The notes beneath the pieces are model-generated. The model ran no database searches and was not told the origin of the DNA. It saw nothing but the letters and a program-made list of their open reading frames with translations. Below, in pieces: positions 7,045 through 8,395 of a DNA stretch of 8,395 bases (the first letter of the stretch is position 1; every line of letters begins with the position of its first letter). The stretch covers positions 1-8,395 of the forward strand of contig JAUIJO010000146.1 in assembly GCA_030431185.1 (NCBI GenBank), given 5' to 3'. This DNA is from Gammaproteobacteria bacterium (GTDB lineage: Bacteria > Pseudomonadota > Gammaproteobacteria > Xanthomonadales > Xanthomonadaceae). Both the position numbers and the translations under genes were made by a program.

Positions 7045-7080
7045 ACCCTCCTTTCGATCCCAATCGCTGGAGTTCCACGG

Positions 7081-8016
7081 ATGACTGAGATACTGGCCGC
7101 GCCGCTGGCGCCCCTCACCTCGATCGACAGCCTGCGCAGCGGCGATATCCTGCTGCTGCGTGGCCGCAGCGAGCTGTCCGCGCTGATCGCCTGGACGTGC
7201 AACGGCATCCATAGCCATTCGGCCATCGTCACCGAGGATGGCGGGTTGATGGAATCGGTGACCCGCGGCATCGTCCGCGGCGAGGTGGCACAGAAGGTCG
7301 CGGCCACCGATCGCTACTATTTCGTGGATGCGTTCCGCCCGGTGGCGCACGACCTGGCGGCGCTGGAGCCCTCCGATCGCGCGCTGGTGGTCGAGCACGG
7401 CGCCAGCCTGCTCGGCTTGCCGTATGCGACCAACGAGCTGGCGGTGATCGGGGTGACGGTCGCGCTGCGCAACTGGGTCTTCGAGGACCTGCCGATCTGG
7501 CTGCGCGGCGTGCTGCGCGTGGCCTTCGACATGTTGCTCTCCGACGATGCCAGCCAGATGGTCTGCAGCGAATATGTCTATCGGTGCTTCGCGCAATGCG
7601 CCGCACGGCCGGCCGGCCGCCTCGCGCCCCAGATCGTCGTCGCGCCACCACCGGACCACTCGCAGCCCTGGAACGTGGACGTGCCGGCGCTGATCGAAGA
7701 GATCCGTGCGCTGCTGGGACCGCGCAATGCGCTGGTCAATTCGGTGTTTCCGTCGCAGGGCCTCCTGCAGGTGGCCGAGGCCGGCGCCGGGCTGGAGGCC
7801 CGCTCGCTCGAGGCGTCCGCCGGCGCCGTGCGCGAGCGCCTCGGCGTGCCCGAAGGCGCGCGGGACATGCTGCTCGCCGTGTCCGAAGGCGTGTTGCCGG
7901 TCGGCGCGGTCAACCCCAAGGGCGTCAGCCCCGGCGACCTCGCGCGCTCACCTTCCGCGCGACCGCTGGGACGCCTGATGCAGGCGGCCGATTGGCAGGG
8001 GGAGGCGGGGGAATAG
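7081..8016 (+). CDS. Circularly permuted NlpC/P60 (YiiX/YebB-like) cysteine hydrolase with C-terminal extension
   Basis: Predicted papain-like cysteine amidase or peptidase of the permuted NlpC/P60 (LRAT-like) class, in which the His comes before the Cys. Visible: RSGDILLLRGRSELSALI (19-36), the usual opening strand; H46 in IHSHSAIV as the likely catalytic His; a polar residue in MESVTRGI (57-64); and C162 in QMVCSEYVYRCF (159-170) as the nucleophile with the CSE motif of this group. The 311 residues include about 110 after the catalytic domain (from about 200) that I do not recognise. The last part is low-complexity and runs into a repeat tract. No signal peptide or lipobox is seen; residues 117-152 are hydrophobic and aromatic and could contact membrane. 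The start is supported by TGGAG at 7068-7072, 8 bases before the ATG. Substrate unknown; family members have been linked to cell wall peptides or lipids. It may or may not share the upstream transcript. Confidence 0.75.
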   Translation: MTEILAAPLAPLTSIDSLRSGDILLLRGRSELSALIAWTCNGIHSHSAIVTEDGGLMESVTRGIVRGEVAQKVAATDRYYFVDAFRPVAHDLAALEPSDRALVVEHGASLLGLPYATNELAVIGVTVALRNWVFEDLPIWLRGVLRVAFDMLLSDDASQMVCSEYVYRCFAQCAARPAGRLAPQIVVAPPPDHSQPWNVDVPALIEEIRALLGPRNALVNSVFPSQGLLQVAEAGAGLEARSLEASAGAVRERLGVPEGARDMLLAVSEGVLPVGAVNPKGVSPGDLARSPSARPLGRLMQAADWQGEAGE

Positions 8017-8049
8017 GGAATGGGGAATGGGGAATGGGGAGTGGGGAAT
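8008..8049 (+). repeat. Six tandem GGGGAAT heptamers (G-quadruplex-capable)
   Basis: Units: GGGGAAT (8008), AGGGAAT (8015), GGGGAAT (8022), GGGGAAT (8029), GGGGAGT (8036), GGGGAAT (8043). The tract overlaps the last codons of the preceding gene, and its TAG stop (8014-8016) is formed at the junction of units 1 and 2. Four or more G4 runs separated by 3-base loops (8022-8046) fit the classical intramolecular G-quadruplex pattern on the + strand. Similar CCCCATT heptamer runs occur in intergenic regions of Xanthomonadaceae, to my knowledge. Confidence 0.9.
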
Positions 8050-8057
8050 GGACGGAC

Positions 8058-8153
8058 GTCGAGCCGTGCCAGGGACCTGTCCGGACTGAGGCCGACGACG
8101 AATGCGCCGCCGCGCGAAGCGGTGTGCCGCTCTCCTGAAGGTCTCCGACCACC
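8058..8153. repeat. Direct repeat unit 1 (about 96 bases)
   Basis: Aligns with unit 2 at 8262-8359. The core at 8086-8116 (starting CTGAGGCCGACGAC, ending GCGCCGCCGCGCG) has only 2 differences in 31 bases, and the end GGTCTCCGACCACC (8140-8153) is identical. The start GGACGTCGAGCCGTGCCAGG (8054-8073) recurs with one change at 8376-8395, where a third copy leaves the window. No gene is recognised inside it. Confidence 0.85.
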
Positions 8154-8158
8154 CGCCA

Positions 8159-8246
8159 CGTAGGATGGGTAGCGCGAAGCAAAACCCATCACCCCGGTGT
8201 CCCAATGTCGACGATGGGTATCGCCTGCGGCTCCGCCCATCCTACG
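8159..8246. repeat. Palindromic double-hairpin intergenic element (REP/MITE-like)
   Basis: The outer ends CGTAGGATGGGT (8159-8170) and GCCCATCCTACG (8235-8246) are inverted repeats with 11 of 12 matching. Inside are two hairpins: GATGGGT (8164-8170) with ACCCATC (8184-8190), and GATGGGT (8213-8219) with GCCCATC (8235-8241). The 88-base layout, two hairpins facing each other in an overall palindrome, is that of REPIN/BIME or small MITE elements. TAGGATGGGT...ACCCATC elements are widespread in gammaproteobacterial intergenic regions as I recall. No clear target duplication is visible at its ends. Confidence 0.8.
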
Positions 8247-8261
8247 GGTAGGCGCCTGGGC

Positions 8262-8359
8262 GTCGAAACGCGCAAGAGGATGCCCGGGCTGAGGCCGACG
8301 ACAAACGCGCCGCCGCGCGCGACGGGGCATGGCCGGTCTACTGATGGTCTCCGACCACC
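8262..8359. repeat. Direct repeat unit 2 (about 98 bases)
   Basis: Second copy of the 8058-8153 unit, about 204 bases downstream in the same orientation, separated from it by the palindromic element. Similarity is highest at 8289-8319 and 8346-8359 and weaker at the start (GTCGAAACGCGCAAGAGG against GTCGAGCCGTGCCAGGG) and in the middle. Confidence 0.8.
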
Positions 8360-8375
8360 AGCAGGGGGTCGACGC

Positions 8376-8395
8376 GGACGTCGAGCCGCGCCAGG
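8376..8395. repeat. Direct repeat unit 3, start only (cut by window end)
   Basis: The last 20 bases match 8054-8073 with one difference (C for T), so a further copy of the direct repeat most likely continues past the right edge. Together with the heptamers and the palindrome, these repeats fill the whole 379 bases after 8016, in which I see no gene, tRNA or other RNA. Confidence 0.7.

Noticed and set aside
5790..7307. Long open frame of 505 codons on the minus strand
   Set aside because: It is antisense to the diguanylate cyclase and rich in His, Gln, Arg and Asp without any recognisable domain, so it is a shadow frame.
7578..8330. Minus-strand frame covering the repeat region (250 codons)
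   Set aside because: It reads through heptamers (P-I-P-H-S-P-F pattern), the palindrome and both direct repeat units in different frames, with no ribosome binding site or domain; considered spurious.
8054..8395. CRISPR array
   Set aside because: Units are about 97 bases, diverged, and separated by a palindromic element rather than by short unique spacers of equal length; no cas genes are present.

Overview
The window is very GC-rich, with closely packed genes that all lie on the + strand. Gene content and protein style suggest a gammaproteobacterium of the Xanthomonadaceae type (Lysobacter, Luteimonas, Xanthomonas relatives). The evidence is a K34-type elongation factor P, the mtaD-ubiG-mupP order also known from Pseudomonas, a FolE2, and intergenic repeats of the GATGGGT-hairpin and GGGGAAT-heptamer kinds that I associate with this family. 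The genus is an inference.

Layout. Bases 1-533 hold elongation factor P, cut by the left edge so that about 12 N-terminal residues are missing. A 109-base gap with two GC-rich hairpins follows. Bases 643-4169 form a compact operon whose genes are 4 bases apart or overlap or nearly overlap: an MTA/SAH deaminase, the ubiquinone O-methyltransferase UbiG, a HAD phosphatase best called MupP, and a short, probably non-catalytic protein of the squalene/phytoene synthase family. After 88 bases comes folE2 (4258-5205), a GTP cyclohydrolase of the alternative type. Next is a membrane diguanylate cyclase with a signal peptide, a periplasmic sensor domain, seven membrane helices and a GGDEF domain (5334-7019). 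A terminator-like hairpin separates it from a circularly permuted NlpC/P60-like hydrolase (7081-8016). The last 379 bases carry no gene and are packed with repeats.

How the genes fit together. UbiG uses S-adenosylmethionine and releases S-adenosylhomocysteine, which the deaminase next door may remove. MupP belongs to muropeptide recycling, and its place beside ubiG is a conserved synteny rather than an obvious pathway link. The squalene synthase-like protein resembles the bacterial relatives of the mitochondrial complex I assembly factor NDUFAF6, so a role around quinone or respiratory metabolism is possible but unproven. FolE2 starts tetrahydrofolate synthesis. The diguanylate cyclase makes the second messenger c-di-GMP in response to an unknown periplasmic signal.

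Most of the window is ordinary housekeeping. The parts most worth a second look are the repeat region at the right end (a G-quadruplex-capable heptamer tract, a double-hairpin palindromic element and about 97-base direct repeat units), the degenerate squalene synthase-like protein, and the uncharacterised C-terminal half of the permuted NlpC/P60-like protein. I found no convincing new multi-gene system.
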